Source: Eucommia ulmoides
Lineage: Eukaryota > Streptophyta > Magnoliopsida > Garryales > Eucommiaceae
Assembly: GCA_016647705.1 (NCBI GenBank)
Contig: CM028326.1
Span: 16,245,901 to 16,309,900, forward strand
Direction of reading: 5' to 3'
Length of the DNA stretch: 64,000 nt
Under the pieces are notes generated by a model. The model was not told the DNA's origin. It ran no database searches and saw only the letters and a list, made by a program, of their open reading frames with translations. The position numbers and the translations under genes were made by a program. Of the stretch, positions 45,930 to 57,637 are shown one piece after another. The first letter of the stretch is position 1; every line of letters starts with the position of its first letter.

Positions 45930-46010
45930 CCAAAAAACAAAAAGGACTATTTGGTAACATGTTTTTGGAAAAGGTCTATACTGTAGTTTTCTCTTCCTTT
46001 GAGGATCATC
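45930..46010 (-). repeat. Right terminal region of MULE B
   Basis: GGCGCAAAATTGTCC, then AAAAAGGACTATTTGGTAA, mirrors the left terminal region around 25657-25705. Beyond GGTAA the similarity fades, so the true end is uncertain. Confidence 0.5.
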
Positions 46011-46859
46011 TGGTAAGCGCTCCATTTTTAAATGGCCTCCCATTGACTAGAGGTGTTCGATTATGTCTTGATTTGGATGGTCAAATATACTGCACATTTG
46101 TTTTAGAATAATTTTTTTAAGCTTTGCATCTCACAAAACAATACATCTCTGCTAGAGTTGTATCTCTTATGTGAAAATTATTAGTGTTTAGGCTTGGTAG
46201 AATTTTGATAGGGTTTGTGATTAGAAAATTTGTACGTACCTTAAATTGGCCACTACCTTTATATTTATAGGCTTTAGAAGACTTATTTAACAAGTTTTCC
46301 TTAAGGTATTGGTCAATGCTCATTAATGCTCGCGAGATTAACGAGATTGATGTGTTATGGTTGTTACATTGGCTATCACATCCTCTTTTCTTACTTTTAA
46401 AGGGAAAATAAACCACAAGTTAGCCTAGATTATTAAAAAATAATATAGGATACAAGCCACTAATTGCCTTTGGTCTCCAACTTCTAATCATATGGAAGAG
46501 GTAAGACATTTCAACTTTATTTTCAGGATGTTGACAACTATATAATACATACGTGGTGATATGTAAAATACTATATTGTATTTGAAATACCAATATTTCT
46601 CTTTTATTATTTAATTTTATATTATCGGAAATGAACCCAACTAGGATTTTCTACAAAGATTATCCCTAACAATATCTCACTATCCGTATAGCCAATCTGG
46701 TAAAGTATCATATACCTCATCCATCAGCGACTGTAAGTTTAGGGCCCCAATTGAGTGGAATTCATCTTTCTCAGAAGATGAGTCCTCATTCTTCATAAGA
46801 GAAGCTTACGACGAGTACAATTTCATATGCTTCGGTAACTGGAAATCTTATGTACACAA
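46011..46859. other. AT-rich sequence, no gene recognised
   Basis: A 99-codon minus frame (46117-46416) has no known motif. The stretch from 46650 on may already belong to the copia remnant that follows. Confidence 0.4.
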
Positions 46860-47215
46860 TTTTTTATACAAAGACCGATATAATTTATGCCATCAGATTG
46901 GCCAGCAGATTTTAGGCAGATCTAACTTTGGAATACTTGAAGACTGTGAAATCTATATTTAAGTACTTTAGAAAGAGTAAGGATAAATTTTGAGTCTATA
47001 GAAAAGGGAAACTAAGGGTTGACAATAATATTGATTCAGATTTCCAATACGATTTGGTTGACCCAAAGTCAACTTTGGGATATGTATAATGGTGGATCCA
47101 TTACCAGGAGAAGTTGTAAGAAATATAAAAATCTAGATTCCACTATAGAGACCGAGTACATTGCTATTTTCAAGGCAACTAAGGAAAGTGTATGAATTAA
47201 GAAGTTGTACATGAA
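46860..47215 (+). pseudogene. Ty1/copia RNase H-region remnant
   Basis: Short matching pieces such as DIIYAIRLASRF, LKTVKSIFKYFRKSKDKF and NNIDSDFQYD followed by PKSTLGY are diagnostic of the copia reverse transcriptase/RNase H region. It is a strongly decayed fossil with many breaks. Confidence 0.7.
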
Positions 47216-47223
47216 CTTGATAA

Positions 47224-47379
47224 GGCATGTTCGGCCTTGCCCTTGAGTTGGAAAACGAAGTCTTTGAATTCAAATAAAGGAATCTCATTGAATCACCTTG
47301 AGGCGTGTTGGACCTTGCCCTTGAGTTGGAAACCGAAGTCTCTGAATTTAAATAAAGGAATCTCATCGAATCACCTTGG
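47224..47379 (+). repeat. Two tandem copies of a 78-bp unit
   Basis: Units 47224-47301 and 47302-47379 share CCTTGCCCTTGAGTTGGAAA, AAATAAAGGAATCTCAT and GAATCACCTTG. They adjoin the copia remnant. Confidence 0.85.
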
Positions 47380-47904
47380 GTCAAATTCAAGCACCATTAG
47401 TCGAGTGACTACGACAGAAGAGGGGAGAATGAAATTGTGATTCATCAAAGATGACCAATTTTTTTAGACTAAAATTTTGTTTTGGAAGTGCTATCTCGTC
47501 CATTTATAGTGATCTCAAAAAGGCCAGAAACATGGATTTCTTTATTACTGAGTCCTCTCATCTTCTTACAAACTCGAATTGAAAACTCTTATTTTCGAAA
47601 CTCAAAAGCTCTAAATGAGCATCCTGTTATGTATCTTGCCCTGAAAGGGGCATCCAGTGAACTATACTAAACCTAATTCTCGACATAATGCTAAGTTACG
47701 TAGACAACCTGTTAAGGTTCGATCATCTGAGAGTCAGCCACATTTGTAGGCTGGGACACATTTTATATCTTTGATCTCTCATTTTTGTCTTAGCACAAGC
47801 TGGGGTAATATTATGTTGTTCTCGTTTATCTCTAAATCTAGAGGATTTGCGTTTGTCGACCCCAGCCACGAGCAAGGCACATTTTATATCTTGCCATTAT
47901 TTCG

Positions 47905-48253
47905 TATTTGCCTCTCTGTGATGGCCTTTTTATTTTTTATTTTGCCTCTCTGTGATGACCTTTCATTTGCATTCGGCCTCTCTATGATGGTTTTTTTATT
48001 TTACATTTGTCTCTCCGTGATGGCCTTTTCATTTTACATTTTGCCTTACTGTGATGGCTTTTTATTTTTCATCTACCTCTCTGTGATGACTTTTTATTTT
48101 TCATTTTGTCTCTCCGTGATGGATTTTCATCTTTCATTTTGCCTCTTCGAGATGGATTTTCATTTTTTCATTCTTCCTCGTCGTGATGTCTTTTCATTTT
48201 ACATTTTGTATCTTCGTGATGACCATATTATTTTTTATTTGCCTCTCTATGAT

Positions 48254-48288
<35 letters not shown>

Positions 48289-48430
48289 TTTGCCTCTTTG
48301 TAATAGCTTTTCATTTTTCATTTGCCTCTCCGTGAGTACCTTCAATTTTGCATTGCCTTCCCGTGAGTGCCCATGTATTTCACATTGCCTCTCCATGAGC
48401 ACCATTCATTTTGCATTGCTTCTTTGTGAA
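47905..48430 (+). repeat. Minisatellite, ~33-bp unit, about 15 copies
   Basis: The unit is roughly TTGCCTCTCTGTGATGG followed by CTTTTCATTTTTCATT, with starts near 47911, 47945, 47977, 48011, 48044, 48075 and 48108. It is interrupted by a ~35-base T run at 48255-48290. Confidence 0.85.
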
Positions 48431-48789
48431 TGCCTTTATCAATACTTTAAACAATCCTCTAAACGGGCAATTGTTCATCATTAGTCATTTTTTTCATTAC
48501 TCTAAATCAACATTTATTTGTCATGAGTTTCATTATGAGTCATTTTTTTTTATTACTCTAAATGATTCTCTAAACGGACACTTGTTTGTCATGAGTCATT
48601 TTTATTTGTTCTGTTATAAATTAAAAAAAAAAAAAAAATCTTTGAGAAACCCAGAAAATAGGACTATCAAAATAATGTGGTCTCTTGTCTTTATCAAACA
48701 AGTGAAACTCGCATGACAGAGAAGGGCAATTGTAAACACGACATTTTGATCGTCCCACAATATTTTTTTTTATTTAATTTTACATTTTA

Positions 48790-48985
48790 AGTTATTTTTA
48801 TTTTTAAAAAATGAAAACAAAAAAATTAAAATTAAATCAAAAAAGAAAAATAAAATGAAAAAGAAAAAAGAAAAAAAAGGAGAAAATAGAGAAAGAAAAA
48901 GGAGAGAAAGAGAGAGAGAGAAAACAGATGAGAGAGAAAAGGAAGATAGATAGAGAGAAGAGAGATGAGAGAGAAAATGAGACAA
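48790..48985 (+). repeat. Purine-rich (GA/A) low-complexity tract
   Basis: AAAAAGAAAAAG passes into GAGAGAGAGAGA. It lies upstream of the promoter-like part of the probable LTR. Confidence 0.8.
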
Positions 48986-50544
48986 ATAAAGTAGGGTGGA
49001 GCCCACTTTTCGGTCAACAGGTCAACAAACCAAAAAACGAAAAAAAAAGAAGACACGTGCTAGCTTCTCACGCTGCCACGTGTCCGCTTTCAACCTCCAG
49101 CCTTCTAGAAACCTTTTGCACAACTTTTTCTTTTTCCTAGTCAAATTAGGGTTAGGATTGGCGGCTAGGGCTAGTTTTTTAAGGTTATTTCTTTCTCTAT
49201 TTTCCCTACAAATAAGACATTCCCCCTCACAGTTTAAGCACTCTAAAATTCATAGAGACACCCTCTTAAGGAGTGCTTCTCAACAAAAGCCAATTCAGGA
49301 AGCCGTCTTTGAGAGAACAAAAATTTATACATCGGGGATCTTGACTAGGGTAGGTATGTTTCTGCTCCTTTAATTCTTTTCATCAGTTTTTTATATCGCA
49401 ATTTAAATTCCTAAGTTTAGTTTCGTTAGAATCATGATTCGATGAAAATTCGAAGACGAGGCTTTCCTTTTGGGTTTAACCTTCAAGTGTGAGATGAGGA
49501 TGCCCTTTTATTTTTTATTTTACTATTTTTTTTAATTATTATTATTTTTATTTAAGTTGTTGCTATACCTAAATTCATAAAAAAATTAAATGAAAAAATA
49601 ATAAAAAAGTAATAAATTATTTTTTATTTTAAATATTCTTGTTATTTATTGTTACATTTAAATTCATAGTAAAAATAAAAAAATAAAATAATAATAATAA
49701 TAAGTTGTTTGGTAAGAATTAATTCTTACAAACTTTAAGGCAAATTCAACAAGTCATTTGGTAAGTCATTTCGTTGGACTCTGCTTAAGTCTTGGAGGAA
49801 TTAATTTCGACAAAATACGTTTCCATGATATTTTCTTGATTCTCATTTTCATAGAATTTAAGAGAATGTCAAGTAAGAATTTTTTTAAATTAATTGGGTA
49901 AATTAATAAAGTAAGCATTTTGTGACATCGTATTTAAATAGAAAATAATATAATATTTCACGTCGATTTGCATGTTGACTTTTGCATCACTTAGAAAATA
50001 TTTAGATTGTTTTTTCCACTTAAATTAAATAAATTCATCGGAAACATACATAAAACTACCCCCAGGGGACAAACCTTGTCAAATCCTTTAATATTTGATA
50101 AGAGGTCATATCGAGGGCATTCCAAAAACACAAAAAAATTATTTAATCTTATTTTTGAAAATACCAAAAAGATTTCATAAGAAAGAAAAAAAAAACATTC
50201 GGACTTAAACTAATTAGACTTAATTGGACATAAGGCACAATTTTCGGATTGGCATCTTGGGGTGCCTACCATCTTCTCTGAGTGTAACCGACCCCCCAAA
50301 CTCTTTAAATAAATATTTGGTTTGACTTGATTTTCGGAGGCAATTTTACTTAGGTCTTTTAAATTAGTTTTCTAAAAAACTCGGTGACGTAACACACAAT
50401 TTAAACTCAATGCTAGGTGGCTTTTACTCCTTATTTTTAAAATGGCCTAAGTATTTTTCTAAGAAAATCGACGCTTTTAAAAAGCCCATTCCCCTCTGCA
50501 CTTTATTATTTCATATTCCTTTACTTTAGGAAAAACGGGGTGCA

Positions 50545-51817
50545 TCAGTCTGCAAAATTAGGGCCCTCTGCGCGGTTTATTAAGGTAATCCAACGCGTGG
50601 CTAATGAGGAGGCACGTGGTCTGATTTAGGCCATTGGGCCTTATGTTTCTGCCCGTCGGAAGAAGCCCATAGGCTTTCCCAGATGAATAGGAGATAATGC
50701 CCAACCCATGGGGGACACGAGAACCTTCCTAGAGTATAAGGAGCCTACCCGTGGGCTGGTAGGAGACCAACTTAGATGTCTTGGTGGGGGAACCCTCAGC
50801 AGTAATCACTAGGTGGTGTTCGTCCATACAAATTCGGCAAAATACCTCCTCAGGAGTTGAACAGTGGACGTCGAGAGTACGGTGATAGCGGTTGTCCCTG
50901 TCTGGTGGGCATTTTGAGCAAAGTGGGTACTCAAGAGGTCCTATTAGTAGGTGAGGTGGATGTTGACCAATCCATTGCCCTTTTCCATGCCACAAGCTGG
51001 GCTTTGATTGGGTCCTGGTGGGCAAGACATATGTTTTTAACTGACCAACATAGTTAGCACTGTAGAAGGGCCTCACTCGGCATCGTGGGGGGACTGTTGG
51101 ATGTGTGACACATATCCTCCCTCTTTCTTATTTTTCTTTTTCTTCTTCTTTTTCTTCTTCATTCTCAAATTCTAATCTAAGCTCAGAGTTTGCATCGTAG
51201 GAGAAGACTTCTTTACCTCCTTATCAATAGAGTGGCAATTTCTCAGAACCGAGGAACGTGTTCTTTCCTATATCTCTAGATCGAACAGACCCATCCAATA
51301 ACATGATCTTGGCTGATTTGTCATTGAAGAGGGTGAAAGGATGATCTAGCACAAGTGGGAGAGTGCTCATCTCGGGACCTACGAGCAAACCAATGATCGA
51401 CCACGGTGATTGTGGCATACGTTAAATAGCAGATTCCCTTAGTTCTTCAAGCTTCTACGATGCCTTGGGAGATTGATACCGTTATCCCCTTTATGGTGCC
51501 CTCACCAGCACGTTCTGGAGGTCGGATTCCATCATAACAAAGAATGAGTTAAGGGAGGCGAAGAACATATACATCATTACTAGGCACCATCTGTATATCA
51601 CTCTTTGGTCTTGAAGACCTGTCCGAAGTTTGGGCATCCCGTTCCCGCTATATTGTTGGATCTGGGCAATATGTTGGGAGTTTGAGTTGTATTTATCACA
51701 ACTCGCATCGAATAATCTCTAGATGGTGGTAGCGTCTTATATAATATTCTGGGCTAAAGGAATCACCCCAACTTTTCAAGCCACTCTTCTTCGCGAAGTC
51801 ACTGCTTGGTGGGGGTG
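50545..51817. other. Moderate-GC sequence disrupted by the CACTA insertion; no clear gene
   Basis: More GC-rich than its surroundings, and continuous with 56629-57965 before the CACTA element landed. Frames of 60-115 codons exist on both strands without a domain I know. It may be the decayed body of a gypsy-like element. Confidence 0.4.
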
Positions 51818-53139
51818 GGTCACTACAATAAAAATGGCCTATCAGGGCACAAAAAAGTGTCGCAACGGAGCCCCTATTGCGACACTTGGGCTTTTTGGGG
51901 CACTTGGACTGGTGCCCCGTAAAAAGCCGCCCAACAGGTTATAAGGGCATTATATAGTGCCCTTTTATTTGAACTTGTTAAGACAATAATAATTGTCCTA
52001 TAAGATAGTTATTAGGACACCATATATTGCTTCTATAGCATTTTATATTTTTAAAATTATATATATTATGGCACTATAAAGTGTTATAAAAAACCTCTAT
52101 TATGACACAAGAATGTGTCGCAAAATTATCAAAGAGAACTAACATATAAGGGTACTATTTAGCATCCCAAAAAGTATCTAATTTTTTTTTTATAATTTAA
52201 AATTATTTTAAAATATCCAAATACTCTAAATCCAAACAATAAAAATTAAAAATTCCTTACAATACAAAATACATAAAGAACTCAAATTCTTGCATTAACA
52301 AGGTGGAATTAAAAACCCTAGAGATATACAAAATTATACCCGTTATGGGTCACTACTTCCTTTCAACATCTAAGCCATCATTCGTAAATAAAAAAAAGGT
52401 TTAAGTACAAAAGGAATATACATACTAAATATGTGTTAAATGCATTTTCCATGCAATACTTCGCCTCCTTTTTCGATTGATCCAACATAAAGTAAGTCAG
52501 TCCCGTCATTTCCTACAATACAAAACAAAAAAGTGCAAGATATAAGGCAAAACAAAACAAACAAATGCTTTACTTTTTCCGTTTTGGTCCCCAGAAAACT
52601 CTCCAACATATATTTCATTATGTTCTGTCATCAAATTTTATAGAACAAAAAACAAGTAAATTTACATCTTGTTTATTTAGGGCTCGTTTGGTTATCTAAA
52701 TTATCTTCTTCTTTTTTTATGGATTAATTGGCATCAAATTTACATCTTGTTTATTTGAACAAAAAACAACAACATACAATTGCTTTAATTTAATTAAATT
52801 GTGAAGTTGTGTATTATATTCCAATTACACAAGAAAACATCTAAAGTCGAATGACAATGGTTAGCTAGGTAATTTAATTGTTTTTTATTCTTACAACCAA
52901 ACGCTAAATTGTTGTAACAATTTATAAATTAACAAATTGAACCTATCAAGATGAACCTATTAACAAGATTAAACCTATCAAGATGATATGAACCAAATAT
53001 TGAAGTTGCATTAGAAACTATAATTAAAGTAAAATATTGATAAAGACTAAAAAATAAGTTTCTCTAAAATGGGGGGAAAAAAATAAATTAAAAATTGAGG
53101 ACCACATTGACAATTTGTAAGGGTTTTACAGGAAAGTAC

Positions 53140-54166
53140 CTTGAAAGTAACATCATATGTAAAGACAACCTCCTTGCCTGTATCAACTTCCTGAGGAACA
53201 GTGCTACCTTGGATCACATTTTTTGTGTTCTTGTTAAATGTTGTCAACTATGGGTTCTTCTCATCCCACTCCTTGTATTCATGATTGATACTATTTCAAA
53301 GTAATTGAGTAAGAAGAAGAGAACCAAATAAATTAAGAACAGTAAGGGCCCATTTGGTTGTCTAAATTATCCTATTTTATGAATAATCTTATTTTTGACA
53401 AATATGAATTGCATAGTTCTCCCTTTACCTATAATTTAATTATGTAATTAAATTTCCATATTGTTTTTGAACGAAAAAACAGACAGCTATTATAGTTTTT
53501 CTCAACTTTTAAATTATATTTTACCCCAATTAAATGAGAAAAAAGGAATTAAAATGGTTAGTTGGCCAATTTATGTGTTTTTAATTATTGAAACCGCACT
53601 ATACTATAACAACGAAAGATAGTATGATTTGCAAATTGAAGGACAACCAAACAGGCCCTTAAATATTGACTATTAGAAATTAGGACCACAACCCCTACCC
53701 AAGATTCATAGATTTCATGTTGTTTCCCATTTTTTGTTATAAAATGAGGTAACATTATCATTGTCAAAACATGAAAGGTAACAACAATGATCCATCATTT
53801 AACTAAAAAACGAAACGTCAAATTGACCATGAAGGTTTGCTAGTGTTTAAACCTATTGGGAGTAACTTCAAAACCAACGGTATGAGCAGAATCAGTCTCA
53901 AGATCTTTGTGATACATGACTCTGAAGCTCAAGTGGTTATTGATGAAATAATTTTCTTCTTTACTCTACATAAACAGATGAATGTGTAAGAAGAAAACTA
54001 AGTTACATTTCAAAGAATTCAGCATTCAACAAGAGCAATCAGGAAACTGTTACTTACCCCTGCATAGTTTCCTTTAAACCCAGCATGGAAACCATGTTCA
54101 TATGTGGTTGACTGGCTCCCATCCCTTCTTTGTCTAAGAACAACAACCAGAAGGTTATCCAGAATC
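53140..54166 (-). pseudogene. Captured TM9SF/EMP70 (transmembrane 9 superfamily) gene fragment: three exons with introns
   Basis: Three consecutive exons with GT..AG introns: 54166-54058 (ILDNLLVVVLRQRRD, then STTYEHGFHAGFKGNYAG), 53965-53853 (SKEENYFINNHLSFRVMYHK, then VGFEVTP) and 53290-53140 (INHEYKEWDEKNP, then VIQGSTVPQEVDTGKE and VFTYDVTFK). This is the lumenal part of a TM9SF protein, a Golgi/endosomal membrane family. The transmembrane part is absent. One in-frame TAG stands where the family has Gln (after DEKNP). Capture at the DNA level is shown by the introns. Confidence 0.88.
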
Positions 54167-54539
54167 CTGCATACAAATTGTATATTTTTTATTTGTCTAA
54201 GGGTGATGCAGTTTATGCTTTTTAAATAATTTTTTAGAAATGACTCGTTTATAATCAGTTTAGTGAAAAACACTGATATTTTCCTTTCTAAATGGATAAA
54301 ATTAACTTTTTGTAAAAATCAGAAATGGCAGTCCCCTAGGACATTAGAAATTTTTCTAACAATGAAATTATCTAACCAGGAAATCAGGAAATTTTATAAG
54401 ATGTTATTAAATCAACGTAATTCTAGCTATTCCATAATACCAAACACTAACCAAACAAATAGGACATTAGTCAATGAAATATTAACATTCAGGCAACAAA
54501 AAATAAAAATGGAACTTGTTGATATGCGATAGCGATGGT

Positions 54540-55130
54540 GTGAACTACTCAACAAATTTGCGAACCTGAAATACATAATAATCGAGATCTAAGGGATAAT
54601 CGAGTCCTAACCATTTGAAATTGAAGAAATTGGACATTCAGGCGACAAGATCTAGATTTAGATATGCGAAGAGTAAGGAGAGGAGGAGAAGAACAATGTA
54701 TTCTTACCTGATTTTGATGGAGATCAAATGTAGCAAACGAAGAGGAGTGTTTTGGTCGGCGATGCCCTAGCGACTGGAATGGCAATGGCGACAGATCTGA
54801 CTGGCCACGATGAAGGCTGAAGATGACGATGACGATGAAGGCTGAAGGCTTTGCTATGACGATGACGGCGGTGATGGAGAAATCTCAGATCTGAGATTCG
54901 CGGCTATATTGGCGGCAAGGGTCGTCGTCTTTGCGACGGCTCAGAGGAGAGTGAGAGGGAACGAGAGCGAGATAGAGAGAGAGAGAGTGAGATCTTGTGG
55001 GAATTGGGAGTGAGAGTGAGAATGAGATGAGAGAGGATTGGTAGGCTGGGGAAGCGGCAACTCCTCCATGTCTAAGGTTTTTTAGAGAGGGAGGCTCTCA
55101 ATGGAAGAGATAGAAGCAAGAAGAGCTTGA
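54540..55130 (-). other. GC-richer island inside the CACTA element
   Basis: 54690-54960 is GC-rich with GATGACGATGACG repeats, then a GA-repeat at 54945-55020. A 78-codon minus frame at 54785-54549 has no domain I know. It resembles a 5' leader or first exon and may be a second captured piece. Confidence 0.35.
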
Positions 55131-55549
55131 CCCAAAAATAAAAGACAAGAAGATGATTTGGAAATGGAGCGGGAACACGAAATTTCTAGCATGTTTTTTT
55201 TTTTTTTTTGGTCAAGTGCAGCGCCTTTTTTTTTTCTTCGTTTTGTTTTAAGTTTAGCAGCGCCCTTATTGACAAATTAATCATAGTTATAAATAATACG
55301 TATAATAAAAACTACAATTTATTTTCACGATTTATAAAAATAATGTCATAAAAAATATTTTTTATCACATAATAAATTTTAAGGGAGATTATATCTCATT
55401 CATATTGTTACAATAAAATATATAAATAAGATGTAAATCTATACATATAAATCTCTACATAAATTCTGAATACAAAATTATGTTACATTTATTTTTTCGT
55501 CCAATTATATTAAGAACAGAAACAGAAATAAGGTTAAACAAAATAGATA

Positions 55550-55925
55550 GGAAGATGAACAGAAACATAAACGAGGTCAAAATTATATTTGTATTCAGAT
55601 TTATTGTTCAATTAGAAATGATAATTTGAATAAAATTTAACAGAAAAATAAAAAATAGAAAGATGAAAAAATGATTTAGAGTAGAAATCGCACATAGGGT
55701 TTGCAATCGTTCGCAAGCGGTGGAAGCCAATCTTAAGAAGATGAACATAAATAGAAACAAGGTCAAAATTAGGTTTGTATTTAGATTTATTGTTCAATTA
55801 GAAACAATAATCTGAATAAAACAGAAAAATAGAAAATAGGAAGAGTTAAAAATGATTTAGAGTAGAAATCGCACCTAGGGTTTGAAATCTTTCGCAAGCG
55901 ATGGAAGCCAATCTTGTTCGTGGTG
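55550..55925 (+). repeat. ~186-bp tandem duplication inside the CACTA element
   Basis: 55550-55735 and 55736-55925 share GAAGATGAACA, TTTATTGTTCAATTAGAAA and GTAGAAATCGCAC(A/C)TAGGGTTTG, then TGGAAGCCAATCTT. Confidence 0.85.
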
Positions 55926-56759
55926 TGGAATAGTGACAGATCTATAACCGAAATGGTGGAAGACGAAGGCTTCGTCCTTCTACTGAGTTGTCATCTATGG
56001 TGGCTACGACAATTAGGGCTTGCGAGAAGGGTGAGCGTCCGGTGAAAAGGGAGACTAGTGAAATTGGCTGAACTTGAGGGTACTTGAGGGGCCTTGTTAA
56101 AATATATAAACGGGGGAGGATTTTCAGTTTGGCACTAAGACAAAACGATGTCGTTTTAATGTTGACTTCAATTCTAATTTATTATTATTATTATATATAC
56201 TAGGACAACATTAGTTGACCTCTAATTTTGATTTTAATTTTTTTTAATTTATTTTAATATATGTATTAGGCACCATTAATTGACCTATAATTAAATAATT
56301 AAATTATAATATGATACAAAATTGTGTGCCAATATAGTTTATGTTTTTAAGGCATTATTTTATGTCATTTTATATTATATATAGATATTAATTTATTTAA
56401 TTACTAATTAAATTCTATTAAGTAGTTCTTTAAATATTTGATTATAAGACACAATACATATAGTGTCCTGAAAAGTATTTTTATAGGGCACAAGATATTT
56501 AGTGTCCTAATAAATTGATTTTTATGCGACACTATCAATTTTGTATCTCGAAAAGTACTTTTATAAGACACAATACATATAATGTCCTAACAGATATATT
56601 TTTATCGACAGTTTTTGTTGCAGTGGGTGGTGCTACATTTCTGATATTCTTATCGTGGACACTAACAAGGATATGATCGAGGTAAGTACTGACGTATATT
56701 GACTTCTTTGGTTTCTTTTTCAATCAAAGTGTGCTAAATTTTTTCGTTCTGCGTACAAG

Positions 56760-57034
56760 TTTTGTTTCGGCCCACAGTGGTCGGTCACCGATTGATCTCC
56801 GAGAGGGGGAAGCAGTAGACCCTTCGCAATGAGAGAAATGACCTACTTGACAATGTCAAGCGACTCAACGAGCAGCTGAAGACAGCGGGAGCAACGGAGA
56901 TCGACCTCGGGGCTTAATTATACGCCGCGAAAGAGGAGAGAGACGAACATTCTGCTTGGTCCTCGGAGCTGGCGGACCAACTCGCTAAATCCTGCCAGAG
57001 TCTCGACGAAGCTCTTAGGTTGAAGGAGGAGGTT
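56760..57034 (+). pseudogene. Coiled-coil coding remnant (left part)
   Basis: Frame with DLLDNVKRLNEQLKTAGATE, YAAKEERDEHSAWSSELADQ and SLDEALRLKEEVV: charged, heptad-like, probably coiled coil. I do not recognise the protein; such segments occur in plant gypsy-associated ORFs. It contains at least one break and is cut by the solo LTR at 57040. Confidence 0.5.
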
Positions 57035-57039
57035 GTAGC

Positions 57040-57632
57040 TGTTGGTTGTTGGCTTGATTGTCAACAAAATTGGGCTAACATTTTTCATGGTGTGAATAGA
57101 TTTTTCACACATTTGTTTGGTATGAAAGGGAAGAAGAAAAATGGGTCAAAAATGGTAGATGGAGTTATTCAAAATTGGTTCCAACAATTGATTCCAACAT
57201 TGTGGCTACCTCAATTGTTGAAGGTTCTAAGGATCTTATTCACACTAAGGATCTTATTCACACTAGATTATGAGCCTCAAGCATTCCCTATAAATTGAGA
57301 CCATGAGCTTTGAAGAAAAATCATCTCACAATTGATGAAAACAATATCTCTCAATTGAAGAAGTACATTAAGAGAGAGGGTTCAATTCCTCAATAGCCAC
57401 AATTGAGTGAATTTTTGCACAAGTGTCTTAAGTTGTTTTAAGACCTTGTTTTGTATTCTTTATTTGTATTTTATTGTCAAATAAAGAAGTTCCATAGTTG
57501 CTCCCGAGGAGTAGGCGAAATTGCCGAATCTCGTTAAAACTTGTGTTCTTGTTTGTGAGTGTGTGTGTTTTCATTTCATCTCCCATAATATTTGTTCTGT
57601 GTTGGGTCCACCCGACACGCTTCCGCACAACA
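57040..57632 (+). mobile_element. Solo LTR of a Ty1/copia element, 593 bp
   Basis: TGTTGGTTGTTGG...CGCACAACA, flanked by a perfect 5-bp duplication GTAGC (57035-57039 and 57633-57637). It contains a TATA-like CCCTATAAATTGAG near 57285, AATAAAG, and GAGGAGTAGGCGAAATTGCC near the end, a phrase common in the R-U5 region of plant copia LTRs. No interior remains. Confidence 0.92.
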
Positions 57633-57637
57633 GTAGC

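Larger units (their letters stand above)
25545..46010. mobile_element. MULE B: Ulp1-carrying Mutator-like element with decayed transposase, split by nested insertions
   Basis: Order: left terminal region, 220-bp tandem repeats, transposase (+), convergent Ulp1-like gene (-), a 194-bp duplication, an inserted 8.2-kb gypsy derivative, a hairpin array, and a right terminal region. GTTGAATATAACA occurs throughout and ties the parts together. The right terminus (AAAAAGGACTATTTGGTAA near 45941-45959) matches the reverse complement of the left one (TTACCAAATAGTCCTTTTT near 25657-25676). Without the 1.7-kb solo LTR and the 8.2-kb element it would have been about 10.5 kb. Exact ends and the 9-bp MULE target duplication were not found. 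Confidence 0.7.
47680..50544 (+). repeat. Probable long LTR of a Tat/Ogre-like Ty3/gypsy element
   Basis: Near 47680-47760 are TTACGTAGACAACCTGTTAAG and GAGAGTCAGCCACATTTGTAG (slightly shortened here), phrases I associate with Tat/Ogre-type LTRs. 49050-49210 is promoter-like, with two CACGTG cores and TACAAATAAG. The segment ends GGAAAAACGGGGTGCATCA at 50544. I could not find the exact start or a target duplication, so solo versus truncated is open. Confidence 0.4.
51821..56625. mobile_element. CACTA (En/Spm-like) element, 4805 bp, carrying host gene exons
   Basis: The ends are CACTACAATAAAAATGGCC (left) and, reversed, CACTGCAACAAAAACTGTCG (right). They are flanked by the 3-bp duplication GGT at 51818-51820 and 56626-56628. 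Subterminal words such as GGCACTATATAGTGCC, AGGACA and GTGTCCT are dense at both ends. No TNP transposase was found, so it is non-autonomous. The middle holds part of a TM9SF gene. Confidence 0.9.

Noticed and set aside
45851-46111. 87-codon frame near the MULE B right end as a gene
   Set aside because: It overlaps the inferred terminal repeat and has no recognisable motif.
47771-48484. 237-codon open frame rich in Phe/Leu
   Set aside because: It is a by-product of the TTTT-rich 33-bp minisatellite; the residues simply repeat the unit, and no family is recognisable.
50729-51076. 115-codon minus frame with several Cys and His as a zinc protein
   Set aside because: Cys/His spacing fits no finger, and the plus strand reads as the continuation of another decayed element.
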